Source: an uncultured Christensenella sp.
GTDB taxonomy: Bacteria > Bacillota > Clostridia > Christensenellales > UBA3700
Assembly: GCA_910583995.1 (NCBI GenBank)
Contig: CAJTYW010000016.1
Coordinates: 1 to 41,388 of the forward strand
DNA: 41,388 bases
Reading direction: 5' to 3'
The translations under genes and the position numbers were made by a program. The notes below the pieces were generated by a model. That model was not told the origin of the DNA, did no database searches, and saw only the letters and a list, made by a program, of their open reading frames with translations. Shown here piece by piece: positions 16,798-25,531 of the stretch (the first letter of the stretch is position 1; each line of letters opens with the position of its first letter).

Positions 16798-16826
16798 TTG
16801 ACTTTTGTATTAGTTGTGAATAAAAT
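16798..16826 (+). promoter_or_regulatory. Promoter of the M28 peptidase gene
   Basis: TTGACT (16798-16803) and TAAAAT (16821-16826) with 17 bp between, about 60 bp before the start codon. Confidence 0.65.
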
Positions 16827-16885
16827 ATGTATATACAACAAAAAAGTTGGATAAATATTCGGAATTAATTTTTAGGAGATAAAAA

Positions 16886-17953
16886 ATGAACGCTAAAACA
16901 AAAAAGATTACATTAATCACTGTGGTATTACTACTATGTATCATCTTCACTTGCTGCCTTGCCGCTTGTGGTGACCCAAATAATAATGGACTTGGTGGAA
17001 ACGAAGGACAAATTGAAGTACCAAGTGGCAATAATAACTCTGGTAATGAACAAACTGAAAATCCTGGAGAAAATACTCCACCAATCGTAACTGAAGCTAT
17101 AGGCGATTATGCTTACAAATTCTTAACTAAATTCAATACTGATTTCAGCAAAAGAAAAGCTGCCAGTGAAGAAGAATTAGCAGCAGCTGAATATATCAAA
17201 ATCGAACTTACAAGCTTTGGCTATAACGCAGACCTTGTACCATTTACTTACACAAATTGGAAAGGTACAGAATATAATTCTCAAAATATAGTAGCTGTTA
17301 AACAAGGTACTGACACAACTAAACAAATAATCGTTGGTGCTCACTACGATAGTGTGTCTGCAGGTAATGGTATTGATGACAACGCATCAGGTGTTGCAGC
17401 ATTATTAGAGAGTGCAAAGTATTACAGCGACAAAACACCTTCTTGCAATATCGTATTTGTAGCTTTTGGTGCTGAAGAAGTAGGTTTAAAAGGCAGTGCT
17501 GCTTATGTAAAAGGAATGACTGAAGAAGAAAAAGCAAAAACAAAATTAATGATTAATATTGACTCTATCGCAGGTGGCGACAAATTATACGCATACACTG
17601 GTGCAGACGAAGAATCTCAAGCTATACTAGCAGACCTTTTAACTTTTGGTAAAGATTTAGGACTTGTTACTCAAGAAGGTAAAGGTTCAAAATTCGAATA
17701 TGGTCAAACTGGTAACTGGTCAGACCACGCTAATTTCAAAAACGCTGGTATTAAATTCATTTACTTTGAAGGAACAAACTGGGATTGTGACATTGACGAA
17801 GGCACAACTCAATATGTTGATAGCGAAGGCAATGGATTCGAAATAATGCACACTTCAAAAGATACTCTTGACTGGATTGAAGAAAACTTCCCTGGAAGAG
17901 CCAAAAAGAATGTTAGCCTTTGTGTAAAAAGCATTATCAATCTTACTGAATAA
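16886..17953 (+). CDS. M28-family zinc aminopeptidase lipoprotein
   Basis: A 355-residue secreted aminopeptidase of the M28 (aminopeptidase Y/S) type that removes N-terminal residues from peptides outside the cell. The signal peptide ends at a lipobox LAAC (Cys28) and is followed by an Asn/Gly/Glu-rich linker to about residue 70. Zinc ligands and catalytic residues are visible: GAHYDSV near 152, DDNASGVAALLE near 164 (bridging Asp), GAEEVGLKGS near 195 (catalytic Glu-Glu), IDSIAGG near 225 and a final His in SDHANF near 285. AGGAG precedes the start. It is a monocistronic unit closed by a strong hairpin at 17983-18015. Confidence 0.93.
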   Translation: MNAKTKKITLITVVLLLCIIFTCCLAACGDPNNNGLGGNEGQIEVPSGNNNSGNEQTENPGENTPPIVTEAIGDYAYKFLTKFNTDFSKRKAASEEELAAAEYIKIELTSFGYNADLVPFTYTNWKGTEYNSQNIVAVKQGTDTTKQIIVGAHYDSVSAGNGIDDNASGVAALLESAKYYSDKTPSCNIVFVAFGAEEVGLKGSAAYVKGMTEEEKAKTKLMINIDSIAGGDKLYAYTGADEESQAILADLLTFGKDLGLVTQEGKGSKFEYGQTGNWSDHANFKNAGIKFIYFEGTNWDCDIDEGTTQYVDSEGNGFEIMHTSKDTLDWIEENFPGRAKKNVSLCVKSIINLTE

Positions 17954-17982
17954 TATATTAAAAATTAAATACAACGCTATTT

Positions 17983-18015
17983 AAAAAAGCTGCTTGATAA
18001 AAGCAGCTTTTTTTT
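17983..18015. terminator. Bidirectional terminator between M28 peptidase and sulfatase genes
   Basis: AAAAAGCTGCTT pairs perfectly with AAGCAGCTTTTT around a six-base loop and is flanked by A and T runs, so it serves both convergent genes. Confidence 0.9.
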
Positions 18016-18056
18016 AAAGGATTATACTTTTTTAAATATTTGAAAAATTCTTATCG

Positions 18057-19739
18057 TTACGCCCCTGCAATCCTTGGCATACGCATAGGTCTTTTACCTA
18101 TTATATCCCCTATTGCTTTTAACAATATATTTATTTTCAAGTCAATATAATCATTGTTATCAAACATATTGTTTCCGTCTTTATCTAAAATAGTAGCGAT
18201 TTTTGAAGGGATATTTATGTTTAACACAAAATCATTATATGAATATTGCAAGCTAACTTTTTTGTCTTTATCCATTTCCGCAAGCAAGTATTTATATAAC
18301 ATATTTGCTTTTAAATCTTTATATTTCTCGTCATTCCAAAGATTATTATGCTCCCCATTATCATTTTTTAAATCGTATAATTCCCCATACTCTCTGTTTT
18401 CATAAACAGTGATTTTGTATTGTTTTTCCACATAACTAACAATGTGCATAAGGTGTGGCTCGTGACGATTCTCACAAATAACAAAGTCTCGTACACTTTC
18501 CTTTTTACCTTGCCAAACGGGATATTGATTTTCACCTGTCATTTCATTTGGTATAGAATATTCACACATATTAACCAATGTAGGCGCAATATCTATAAGA
18601 GATTGCAAACTGTCTGACCTTACACCTTCAGGAATATGATTTTTATACTTAACTATCATAGGTACACGAAGCAAATCTTCATAATGGAAAATACATTTAT
18701 GAATCAAGCCGTGCTGTCCGAATAAATCCCCGTGGTCTGTAGTAAAAACTATGATAGTATTGTCATCAAATCCCAATTGTTTTACCTTATCCAAGATTTT
18801 ACCAATATATTTATCCATAAAGCTTACCATACCATAACTATACGCAAGCTTTTTTTGTTGCCTTTTTTTATTAAAGATATGTCTATGTAACCCGTGAACG
18901 CCTTGCCCCGATTCTTTATATTCAGCAAGTTTAGGCACTTTTTTAAATACTTCCTTAAAGTACGGCGGATTATTTTCGTGTTCTTCAAACGAAAAATCTG
19001 GCAACTCCATATCTTCCGCCTTATACATTTTATCCCAAGGACTAGGCACTAACTGCGGATAATGTGGGTCAGGAAAACTAGCCCATATAAAAAATGGTTT
19101 ATTATTCTCTTTACACGACTCTAAAATACTATTAGTTTCTTCTGCAATAAAGTTATTGTAATGATATTTTTCAGGTATTTTCCAATTTCCCATTTCTTTA
19201 TTAAACATTCTGCCACGCGGTCTAAAAAAGTACTTTTTCCAATTTTTGCAGCCATTATCTTCAAGCCAAGCAACATAATGCTGACCTACCCAATGCTCTG
19301 CCGTATGGTTTCTTAATAATTTTATGTTTTTAAACCCATAAAATTCTTTATCAAAATTACGCCAAAAGTCTATATCCCACATTTTCTCAGGTGTTTCCAT
19401 TGACGGATATTTATCAGTACCTTTGGTTGGCTGAAAATGTGCTTTGCCTATAAGTGCTGTCTCATAGCCGTTATCGCCAAAAAATTTAGATAATGTAGGC
19501 ACATCTTCCGGTAGTTTAGTACCAAGCGACCAACAACCGTGCTGTGACGGATACATCCCCGTAAGAATACTTGACCTTGATGGCGAACAAGTAGGGTTAG
19601 GACAATATGCCCTGTCAAATGACATACCTTCATCTGCAAGCTTATCAAGGTTCGGCGTTTTTAAAATTTTATTAACTTTACCAAGCATAGAAAAATGCTG
19701 TTGGTCAGATGTTATTAGTAAAATATTTGGTTTTGACAT
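18057..19739 (-). CDS. Arylsulfatase-type sulfatase
   Basis: A 560-residue sulfatase of the alkaline phosphatase superfamily that hydrolyses sulfate esters. The signature CSPSRSSILTG near residue 52 has the Cys that must be turned into formylglycine by a maturase (anSME in anaerobes), which is not in this window. Metal-binding residues fit LLITSDQQ near residue 8 and TTDHGDLFGQHGL near 340. No signal peptide is present, so it would act in the cytoplasm on imported sulfated sugars. Together with the fucosidase it suggests use of host mucin-type or other sulfated glycans. GGAG precedes the start and a promoter is at 19768-19796. Confidence 0.93.
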   Translation of the reverse strand: MSKPNILLITSDQQHFSMLGKVNKILKTPNLDKLADEGMSFDRAYCPNPTCSPSRSSILTGMYPSQHGCWSLGTKLPEDVPTLSKFFGDNGYETALIGKAHFQPTKGTDKYPSMETPEKMWDIDFWRNFDKEFYGFKNIKLLRNHTAEHWVGQHYVAWLEDNGCKNWKKYFFRPRGRMFNKEMGNWKIPEKYHYNNFIAEETNSILESCKENNKPFFIWASFPDPHYPQLVPSPWDKMYKAEDMELPDFSFEEHENNPPYFKEVFKKVPKLAEYKESGQGVHGLHRHIFNKKRQQKKLAYSYGMVSFMDKYIGKILDKVKQLGFDDNTIIVFTTDHGDLFGQHGLIHKCIFHYEDLLRVPMIVKYKNHIPEGVRSDSLQSLIDIAPTLVNMCEYSIPNEMTGENQYPVWQGKKESVRDFVICENRHEPHLMHIVSYVEKQYKITVYENREYGELYDLKNDNGEHNNLWNDEKYKDLKANMLYKYLLAEMDKDKKVSLQYSYNDFVLNINIPSKIATILDKDGNNMFDNNDYIDLKINILLKAIGDIIGKRPMRMPRIAGA

Positions 19740-19767
19740 ACTTACTCCAATTGATTTTAATAATATT

Positions 19768-19796
19768 ATTATATCTTAATTATTTTAAAATTTCAA
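19768..19796 (-). promoter_or_regulatory. Promoter of the sulfatase gene
   Basis: TTGAAA (19791-19796) and TATAAT (19768-19773) with 17 bp between on the minus strand, about 30 bp before the start codon. Confidence 0.65.
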
Positions 19797-19860
19797 TAGA
19801 GTTAGACTAATTATGTCTTATATTTATATAAAAACTAATTTTTTTAATTTAAAGCAAACA

Positions 19861-19885
19861 AAAAAATACGCCTTTTAAAGGCTTA
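19861..19885 (-). terminator. Intrinsic terminator of the switch 2 RNA
   Basis: On the minus strand GCCTT and AAGGC form a compact stem (19870-19882), followed by ATTTTTTT. Its position matches the locus 1 terminator although the stem sequence differs, so the function rather than the sequence appears conserved. Confidence 0.65.
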
Positions 19886-19940
19886 ATTTTTTATGTAAAG
19901 TTTTTATTTTTTAAATCTGGCGTTTTATGCAATAACCCAA

Positions 19941-20021
19941 TCAAAAATCGGGGGTAATTAGCAAAGATAGTATTAAGAAATGTAAAAAAAGTGTACATAG
20001 AATAAATATATCTATGTACAT
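19941..20021 (-). CDS. Possible 26-residue hydrophobic peptide, locus 2 copy
   Basis: ATG at 20021-20019 opens a 26-codon frame ending with TGA at 19943-19941, the same length and frame as 8889-8969. It begins MYIDIFILCTLFLH and ends ITPDF. There is no ribosome binding site and the ATG is about 6 nt from the predicted transcript start. Two related copies with no indels are suggestive, but the surrounding noncoding DNA is equally conserved. Confidence 0.25.
   Translation of the reverse strand: MYIDIFILCTLFLHFLILSLLITPDF
19993..20019. repeat. Distal inverted repeat of switch 2
   Basis: Arms GTACATAGA (19993-20001) and TCTATGTAC (20011-20019) around an asymmetric centre ATAAATATA. Exact reverse complement of 20143-20169. 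It differs from the locus 1 repeat by one base, in the centre. Confidence 0.85.
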
Positions 20022-20142
20022 TTATATGATATATTATAAATTAAAATGTAATCTTTTGTCAATGTTATATAAAATACTTTGTAATTCGTTTAGATAAATT
20101 TAACAATAATTTTAATTTACTTTCCTAAAATTCTTCTTGAAA
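20020..20142. promoter_or_regulatory. Putative invertible promoter segment, locus 2 (OFF orientation)
   Basis: A 123-bp segment between perfect 27-bp inverted repeats, equal in length to the one at 8768-8890 and clearly homologous to it in the same orientation relative to its surface gene. Its only strong promoter points away from the gene at 20190. Confidence 0.75.
20033..20062 (-). promoter_or_regulatory. Switch 2 promoter, now firing away from the surface gene
   Basis: TTGACA (20057-20062) and TATAAT (20033-20038) with 18 bp spacing on the minus strand, identical in boxes and spacing to the switch 1 promoter. Predicted start near 20026. Confidence 0.8.
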
Positions 20143-20169
20143 GTACATAGATATATTTATTCTATGTAC
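20143..20169. repeat. Proximal inverted repeat of switch 2
   Basis: Arms GTACATAGA (20143-20151) and TCTATGTAC (20161-20169), exact reverse complement of 19993-20019, ending 20 bp before the ATG at 20190, just ahead of the CGGAGG ribosome binding site. Confidence 0.85.
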
Positions 20170-20189
20170 TTTCAAACGGAGGTTTTATT

Positions 20190-22136
20190 ATGGCAAAAAG
20201 TTTAAAACGTACGGGAATAGTATTTTTAGTAATAGTAATTTCCTTGCTATTAATAACAGGGTGTTTATTTGCAAATAATAATTTATCTACTGACAAAAAT
20301 TCAAATTCCCAAAATCAAAATAGCGGTTTAGTCGCAAACGAAGGTGTTGCACGAGCAGGCTCAACTTATGAGCTTTCAGGCACAAACACCGAAATGGCAA
20401 CTCAATGGGCACAAGCAACTCTTTATGCAGAAGCTCACAAAGGTACAAATGTTACAGTTAAATTAATGAATGACTGGAAAGCACCTACTACAGGCAACCA
20501 TTATTTTGGTACAGGTCAAGGTTTTGGTAATGAATCACATTCTATAATGGTTCAAAACGGCGTAACAATGACTATAGATTTAAATGGGCATACAATTGAC
20601 AGGGGGCTAACAAAAGCATCACCAGTTGAACTTGGACGAGTTATAACAGTTGGTCAAGCTAGCACTCTTACTATAAAGGACAGCTCATATAATTCCGCTA
20701 CAGCTAAAATGACTGCAACAAAAGATTTATCTAAATTACCTTACGGCAAAATCACAGGTGGTTCTAGTAACGAAATTAACAGCAATGATAGACTAGGTGG
20801 CGGTATATCTTTAAGAGACCACTCTACTCTTAACCTTTATGGTGGTATTATTACAGGCAATTATTGTCACGGCAATGGTGGTGGTATTTTTATTCTAGAC
20901 AACTCAACATTTAACTACTATGACGGCATAGTATGTGATAATTTTTCTGACGATAATGGTTCTGGAGTTTATATAAGAGATGATAGCATATTCAATTTTT
21001 ATGACGGAATTATTGCGGGCAACAAATCATATCGTTCTGGCGGGCTTCGTGGATACAATTCTACACTTAACATTTATGGTGGCTCTATTCACGAAAATGT
21101 TTCAGGTGTTCAAGGAAATACTATGACAGATTCATCTCACGCTGCAGGTATTGCACTTGCCACGACACATTTAAATTTGTACGGTGGCACAATAAGAAAC
21201 AACTTAAATGAAGGTGGAGGTGTAGCAGGGATATTAATGGAAGATAGTAAATGCACCATTGCCGTATCAAACAATCCTATGGTTTATAGCAATTACAATG
21301 GCAATGAGCAAGAAAGTAATTTATATATTCCAAAAAACTTTAAAATCAGAGTGGACGGAAAACTTGAAAAAGACGGAAATATCGCAAGAATATTTATTAA
21401 CTTTACTAAAGATAATGTTCTAACTGCATTTACTTACGGATACTCTTATAACGGCAATAAGGGAGCAGACCCAAGCCTTTATTTCTTGCCTAGCAACCGA
21501 AAAATAGGAAATCCTGCAAACTTTAGTGCAAAACTGAAAAATGACGAAGTAATATTTGACTATCCACACGACTCAATGTACGACTTTATTTATCTAGATG
21601 AAGACGGCAAACGCCAAAATTATATTGATAACGATTTACTTCACGGCTTTAATGATACAAATATTTCAACTTACGCATTGGGCAATATTTTACCAAACAC
21701 ATCAATTAATGAATTTGTTAAACATTTATCAGTCTTTAATATTGATAAAAACAATATGGGAATATTTGATAGTCAAGACAACTTAGTATATGATAGTGGT
21801 AGTCCAATGGGTGGTATAACATCTGAACAAATGAATAATGGATATGCTTTGGCAGTAGGCACAGGTTGGTATATAAAATACAATAATCCATTAACAAATA
21901 ATACAGAAACAGTGTATCTATCTGTACTAGGTGATGTAAATGGTGACGGCAGAATTAGTGCAAGCGATTGTGCATATTTAAGGCTAATAGCTAATGATAA
22001 AGATTTATTTTATAGCTTAAAAACAGAAGTTAAACTTGCAAGCTTGATAATTAACAATGGAAAAGTCACAAGTGCGGATAGTGAAATAGCATTAAATGTA
22101 ATATGTAAAAATATAAAAATTGACTTTTTCTATTAA
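20190..22136 (+). CDS. Surface beta-helix lipoprotein with dockerin-like C-terminus
   Basis: A 648-residue exported protein of the same family as 5860-8718 and 39016-41274. The N-terminus shares the KRxGIVF start, but here the hydrophobic segment ends in LLITGC (Cys25), a lipobox, so this member is probably lipid-anchored. Residues about 200-340 hold right-handed beta-helix repeats of roughly 27 residues (GGGIFILDNSTFNYYDGI, GSGVYIRDDSIFNFYDGI). The C-terminal unit begins near YDFIYLDEDGKRQNYIDNDL and contains VGTGWYIKY and a calcium-binding loop GDVNGDGRISASD (about residues 580-592), then a degenerate second half. The start follows CGGAGG. No promoter toward the gene is visible in the current orientation of the upstream segment. 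Confidence 0.87.
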   Translation: MAKSLKRTGIVFLVIVISLLLITGCLFANNNLSTDKNSNSQNQNSGLVANEGVARAGSTYELSGTNTEMATQWAQATLYAEAHKGTNVTVKLMNDWKAPTTGNHYFGTGQGFGNESHSIMVQNGVTMTIDLNGHTIDRGLTKASPVELGRVITVGQASTLTIKDSSYNSATAKMTATKDLSKLPYGKITGGSSNEINSNDRLGGGISLRDHSTLNLYGGIITGNYCHGNGGGIFILDNSTFNYYDGIVCDNFSDDNGSGVYIRDDSIFNFYDGIIAGNKSYRSGGLRGYNSTLNIYGGSIHENVSGVQGNTMTDSSHAAGIALATTHLNLYGGTIRNNLNEGGGVAGILMEDSKCTIAVSNNPMVYSNYNGNEQESNLYIPKNFKIRVDGKLEKDGNIARIFINFTKDNVLTAFTYGYSYNGNKGADPSLYFLPSNRKIGNPANFSAKLKNDEVIFDYPHDSMYDFIYLDEDGKRQNYIDNDLLHGFNDTNISTYALGNILPNTSINEFVKHLSVFNIDKNNMGIFDSQDNLVYDSGSPMGGITSEQMNNGYALAVGTGWYIKYNNPLTNNTETVYLSVLGDVNGDGRISASDCAYLRLIANDKDLFYSLKTEVKLASLIINNGKVTSADSEIALNVICKNIKIDFFY

Positions 22137-22140
22137 TACA

Positions 22141-22170
22141 AAAGGAGTGCCAAATGCACTCCTTTATTTT
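22141..22170 (+). terminator. Terminator after the second surface protein gene
   Basis: AAAGGAGTGC and GCACTCCTTT pair perfectly (10 bp) around CAAAT, followed by ATTTTTATT, directly after the stop codon. Confidence 0.9.
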
Positions 22171-22243
22171 TATTAATTTAGTGTATTTTATCGCATAAAA
22201 GCTGAAATTTAATTTTTATCTAACATTTAAATGTTTTAATTAA

Positions 22244-22275
22244 AAAAACAAGACGAAATATTCGCCTTGTTTTTT
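22244..22275. terminator. Bidirectional terminator
   Basis: ACAAGACGAA and TTCGCCTTGT form a stem with one mismatch, flanked by seven A on the left and seven T on the right. On the minus strand it would end transcription of the gene at 22361-24121. Confidence 0.8.
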
Positions 22276-22360
22276 TGTATTTATACTAATTAGATAATTT
22301 ACTCACTATTAAATAGGTAAAAATCATTACGCTTAAAAATTACTATTAAACAATCAGCTT

Positions 22361-24121
22361 TCAGTTAACACTAATTACTTCTGTAATCTTGCCGTTATTT
22401 ACTCTAACTTTTACCTTATCTCCTGCTTTTGCCTTAAACAATTGTTTTACACCTTTTACATTGTATGCAACTTCTTCATAATCTACGCCGTCAATTGTAA
22501 TGTAAAAAGCAAAGTTACTGCCAAATGGATATTCGTGAATAAAGTCGATTGTTCCTTCAATCTCTTCTCCGTTTGGAAGGACAGGTTTTTCACTCTCATT
22601 CCCAGTAATTTTTTTATAATAGTTATTTCTTGCTTCTTCAGGGGTCTCGCCTGCTGCTAATATTTCAGTATAATCTTTAACACTTACATAAGCGTACATT
22701 TTTATATTACCGCCATTGTCCTTTAATGCCATATAGAAGGTTGGAACACCATTAAAGTTTATAAGTGTAGGGAAAGCAGCGTAATACTTTGCCGCAGATA
22801 CAGAAAGAATACCTTGTGCAGATTTCATTGCCGCCTGTTCTGTTGCACCTACCATATTGTACATTGTAGTTTTCTTTGTTCTTAAATCAGAAAGCACCAT
22901 ACCTACAATTGCGTTATCGCCAGATTTAGCAGTAATACCTGTTGTAATGTAAAATCTACCTTTATTGTATACATAGTTATAGCCCGCAGTTGTGTTATTT
23001 ACTTCCTTTTTAGCAAACCAAGTATTGAAATATCCGTTTGAATATTCACCCCAGTAATTCAATTGCTTTAGTATCATACTATGTGATTGAACATTGTCAA
23101 CCCATTCAGGCACTTTGTCTATTTTATAGCTTTTACATTCACCTGTTGTAGCATTCATTATAAGCAAGCCTATTGCTTCGTCACCACTTGTTATACCAAA
23201 CTTTTTCTTATAAATTACTTGAGTGTAATATGGTACGCCGTCATCATCAAGCTCAAAACTCAACTCATTTTCACGCAAAGCACCCATATTTGAAAAATAC
23301 ATTTGTCTTTCCGCATCGTGTGCAAAGTAAGCACCTGGAGTATATTTTAGTTTGTGAGTTGTTACAAGTTTTGCAGCCATGCTTGAGTCTGTCTCTGTAG
23401 CATCAACAAGCACATAGCCAGGAGTACCTTCTTTAGACGAATCAGTATACTCAAAAAATCCTTTTGGCTCAAGTGCACCAACCCAACACAATCTATCTTT
23501 ATAATAAATCAAAGTGTAATCGTTAACTTCAAATTGGCTACCATATCCACCACTACTTTCACCTAAAACTTTTTCACCAAGTAATGTTGCAAAATATTTA
23601 TCAATAATGGCAACTTTCATATTTCCTTCATAAAAGTCGTCAACTTCTTCAGTAAATTCTTTAAAAGGTTCTTCCGCTGTACCACTATATTTTTGAACAC
23701 TAATCATAGAATTGTACTCTTTTGCTAAAAACATTGGAGTTGTAAATATAGCAAGACAAATACAAACCACAATAAGCACTAAAGCTATACCAAAAGGTAT
23801 TTTCCAACCCCAATGCACCTTGTTAAAAGCCTGTATCCTTTTGACTTCAACTTTTCTGTTACGTGTGTAAAATACAAACAATGGTATAGACCACAACAAT
23901 AATAAAATTATTATAAATGCTCTTAATCCCACATTGTAAATTGAAAAAGATATCAAACTGAAGTATATTTGCCAAAAAATTAAAAATGCAGTAAACACAC
24001 CTAATATGATTAAAGCTGTTCTGAATTTCATTTTTGACAACTTACCTACAACCCCTTCCAAAGGATTGCGTTTCTGTTTGCGTTTATCATTTGGCTCATT
24101 GCCAAAAATATTTTGTGACAT
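22361..24121 (-). CDS. Membrane protein of unknown function with large extracytoplasmic domain
   Basis: A 586-residue protein of no family I can name with confidence. After a basic N-terminus (about 30 residues) there are three predicted membrane spans at roughly residues 34-56, 64-82 and 105-128. A long beta-rich domain of about 450 residues follows, presumably outside the cell; it begins with two similar-sized globular stretches and ends in a small beta domain with a lysine and valine-rich strand (KAGDKVKVRVNNGKI). There are no Cys pairs or clear catalytic motifs. It is monocistronic, with an excellent promoter (24192-24220), AAGGAG before the start and a terminator at 22244-22275. A cell-envelope role is likely but unproven. 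Confidence 0.75.
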   Translation of the reverse strand: MSQNIFGNEPNDKRKQKRNPLEGVVGKLSKMKFRTALIILGVFTAFLIFWQIYFSLISFSIYNVGLRAFIIILLLLWSIPLFVFYTRNRKVEVKRIQAFNKVHWGWKIPFGIALVLIVVCICLAIFTTPMFLAKEYNSMISVQKYSGTAEEPFKEFTEEVDDFYEGNMKVAIIDKYFATLLGEKVLGESSGGYGSQFEVNDYTLIYYKDRLCWVGALEPKGFFEYTDSSKEGTPGYVLVDATETDSSMAAKLVTTHKLKYTPGAYFAHDAERQMYFSNMGALRENELSFELDDDGVPYYTQVIYKKKFGITSGDEAIGLLIMNATTGECKSYKIDKVPEWVDNVQSHSMILKQLNYWGEYSNGYFNTWFAKKEVNNTTAGYNYVYNKGRFYITTGITAKSGDNAIVGMVLSDLRTKKTTMYNMVGATEQAAMKSAQGILSVSAAKYYAAFPTLINFNGVPTFYMALKDNGGNIKMYAYVSVKDYTEILAAGETPEEARNNYYKKITGNESEKPVLPNGEEIEGTIDFIHEYPFGSNFAFYITIDGVDYEEVAYNVKGVKQLFKAKAGDKVKVRVNNGKITEVISVN

Positions 24122-24191
24122 AAATTACTCCTTATTATCTCGGCAAAAACTTGTCGAAATGTTATTTTTTATAACAAATGCTATACATTTA

Positions 24192-24220
24192 ATTATACAA
24201 CATTTTAAACAAATAGTCAA
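24192..24220 (-). promoter_or_regulatory. Promoter of the 586-residue membrane protein gene
   Basis: TTGACT (24215-24220) and TATAAT (24192-24197) with 17 bp between on the minus strand. Confidence 0.75.
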
Positions 24221-24358
24221 ATACAACCTTTTCCACTATATTTGAAATTGCTCGAAAAAAGTAGATTTTAAAGTATAGCTTAAATCAGATTGAATAAAAA
24301 AAACACCTTTTACAGCAAAAACAAGAAAGATAACAGCTAAAAAATAAAAAATTTAATA

Positions 24359-25489
24359 TCAATAAACTATTTTATCTAAAATTCCTTTAATCTTTGCAAT
24401 AAGCACGCCATAATTGGTTATTGGAATGTTATTTTGTTTGCATTTATTTATTCTTGCAAGCATAAAAGCAGAGTTTTGAGTGCAACCACCGCAATGCACA
24501 ACCAATTTATATTTTTTCCAATCTTGTGGTTCGTCTCTGCCACGCAAAAACTCAAATGAAATATTTTTGCCAGTATATTTTTTTATCAAGTTTGGTATAA
24601 GCACGCTCCCTATATCCTTGTGTGACAAAGTATGACTGCAAGCTTCCATAATAAGCACACTATCTCCGTCTTGCATACTGGCTATACTTTCCGCCCCATC
24701 TACAAAAGTTTGTATATCTCCATTGTATTTAGCAAATAACACGGAAAAACTTGTTAATGGAACAGCATTCCCTACAATCCCGCTCACATAATCAAAAATA
24801 CTTGAATCTGTAATAACAAGTTTAAGCTTATTTCCAAAATTTAAATAGATACTTTCAAAATTTTCTTTTGTGGAAATAATAGGCACTCCGCCTTTATCCA
24901 TTATAGCTCTTATAACAACAGATTGTGGCAAAATCAATCTACCTGTCGGTGCTCCGTCGTCTTGGGGCATACAAAGCAATACATTATCGTGACTACCAAC
25001 CAAATCGCCCAAAATATTATCTTCTCTTTTTTCGCTTTTTTGTTTTATTTTTTGAATAATGCTATCTACCCCGTTAATATCCTGCACATTTACCCAAAAC
25101 TCATTGTCTTGCACTTTTAACTGAGAGTTATTCAAAATATTATGACATATTATAAATTGCTTATTATTTTTTTTGCATTCGTTTATATAAAACTCATCTA
25201 TTTCGTCTAAATTTTCTTTACATACAATAATGACTATATCGGATAGCTCAAAATCTTTTTTAACTTTGCTTAATCTTTCTTTTGCAAGTTCGCCCTTATC
25301 GTCATAACCTGCAGTATCAATAAGTTGTACTCTTCCAATATCATCAATTTCAGTCATTTTGTATACGCTGTCCGATGTTGAGCCTTCCACACCTGACACA
25401 ATAGAAACATTCTCCTTTGCCAAACTATTAAGCAAAGTAGATTTACCGCTATTTATTTTTCCAAAAATTCCGATAACTAATTTATTCAT
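24359..25489 (-). CDS. hydF: [FeFe]-hydrogenase maturation GTPase HydF
   Basis: Scaffold and carrier that assembles the 2Fe subcluster made by HydE and HydG and delivers it to apo-hydrogenase HydA in the cytoplasm. The 376-residue protein has an N-terminal GTPase domain (P-loop GKINSGKSTLLN at residues 10-21, switch DTAGYDDKGE near 58) and the C-terminal iron-sulfur domain with the conserved Cys and His residues EACSH near 278 and HCGGC near 333. It is the last gene of trmB-hydE-hydG-hydF. The 39-bp gap after hydG contains the sequence motif shared with the two switch RNAs. No hydrogenase structural gene is in the window. Confidence 0.95.
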   Translation of the reverse strand: MNKLVIGIFGKINSGKSTLLNSLAKENVSIVSGVEGSTSDSVYKMTEIDDIGRVQLIDTAGYDDKGELAKERLSKVKKDFELSDIVIIVCKENLDEIDEFYINECKKNNKQFIICHNILNNSQLKVQDNEFWVNVQDINGVDSIIQKIKQKSEKREDNILGDLVGSHDNVLLCMPQDDGAPTGRLILPQSVVIRAIMDKGGVPIISTKENFESIYLNFGNKLKLVITDSSIFDYVSGIVGNAVPLTSFSVLFAKYNGDIQTFVDGAESIASMQDGDSVLIMEACSHTLSHKDIGSVLIPNLIKKYTGKNISFEFLRGRDEPQDWKKYKLVVHCGGCTQNSAFMLARINKCKQNNIPITNYGVLIAKIKGILDKIVY

Positions 25490-25512
25490 AACAAAATTTC
25501 CAAAATACCCAA

Positions 25513-25531
25513 CAAAAATCGGGGGTAATTA
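25513..25531. repeat. Motif shared between hydG-hydF gap and the switch RNAs
   Basis: The 19 bp CAAAAATCGGGGGTAATTA occur here and at 19942-19960, and 16 of them at 8953-8968 in reverse orientation. In the hyd transcript the sense is UUACCCCCGAUUUUUG, the same sense as in the switch RNAs, beginning at the hydG stop codon. A following GGGU lets it form a 5-bp stem (UACCC with GGGUA). Its role is unknown. Confidence 0.6.

Larger units (their letters stand above)
19861..20027 (-). ncRNA. Putative OFF-state small RNA of switch 2
   Basis: A predicted transcript of about 167 nt from the switch 2 promoter to an intrinsic terminator. It starts with the inverted-repeat hairpin and shares its conserved blocks, in the same order, with the RNA at 8884-9058, including UUACCCCCGAUUUUUG and UUAUUGCAUAAAAC. 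Here the central motif is followed by a GGGU that can pair with ACCC of the motif to make a short stem. The RNA would otherwise run on toward the sulfatase promoter region. Confidence 0.5.

Noticed and set aside
20799..21200. Short repeated DNA units in the surface gene, considered as a repeat array or CRISPR
   Set aside because: They follow the 27-residue beta-helix protein repeat, vary in sequence and lack uniform spacers. No CRISPR array or cas gene was seen anywhere in the window.
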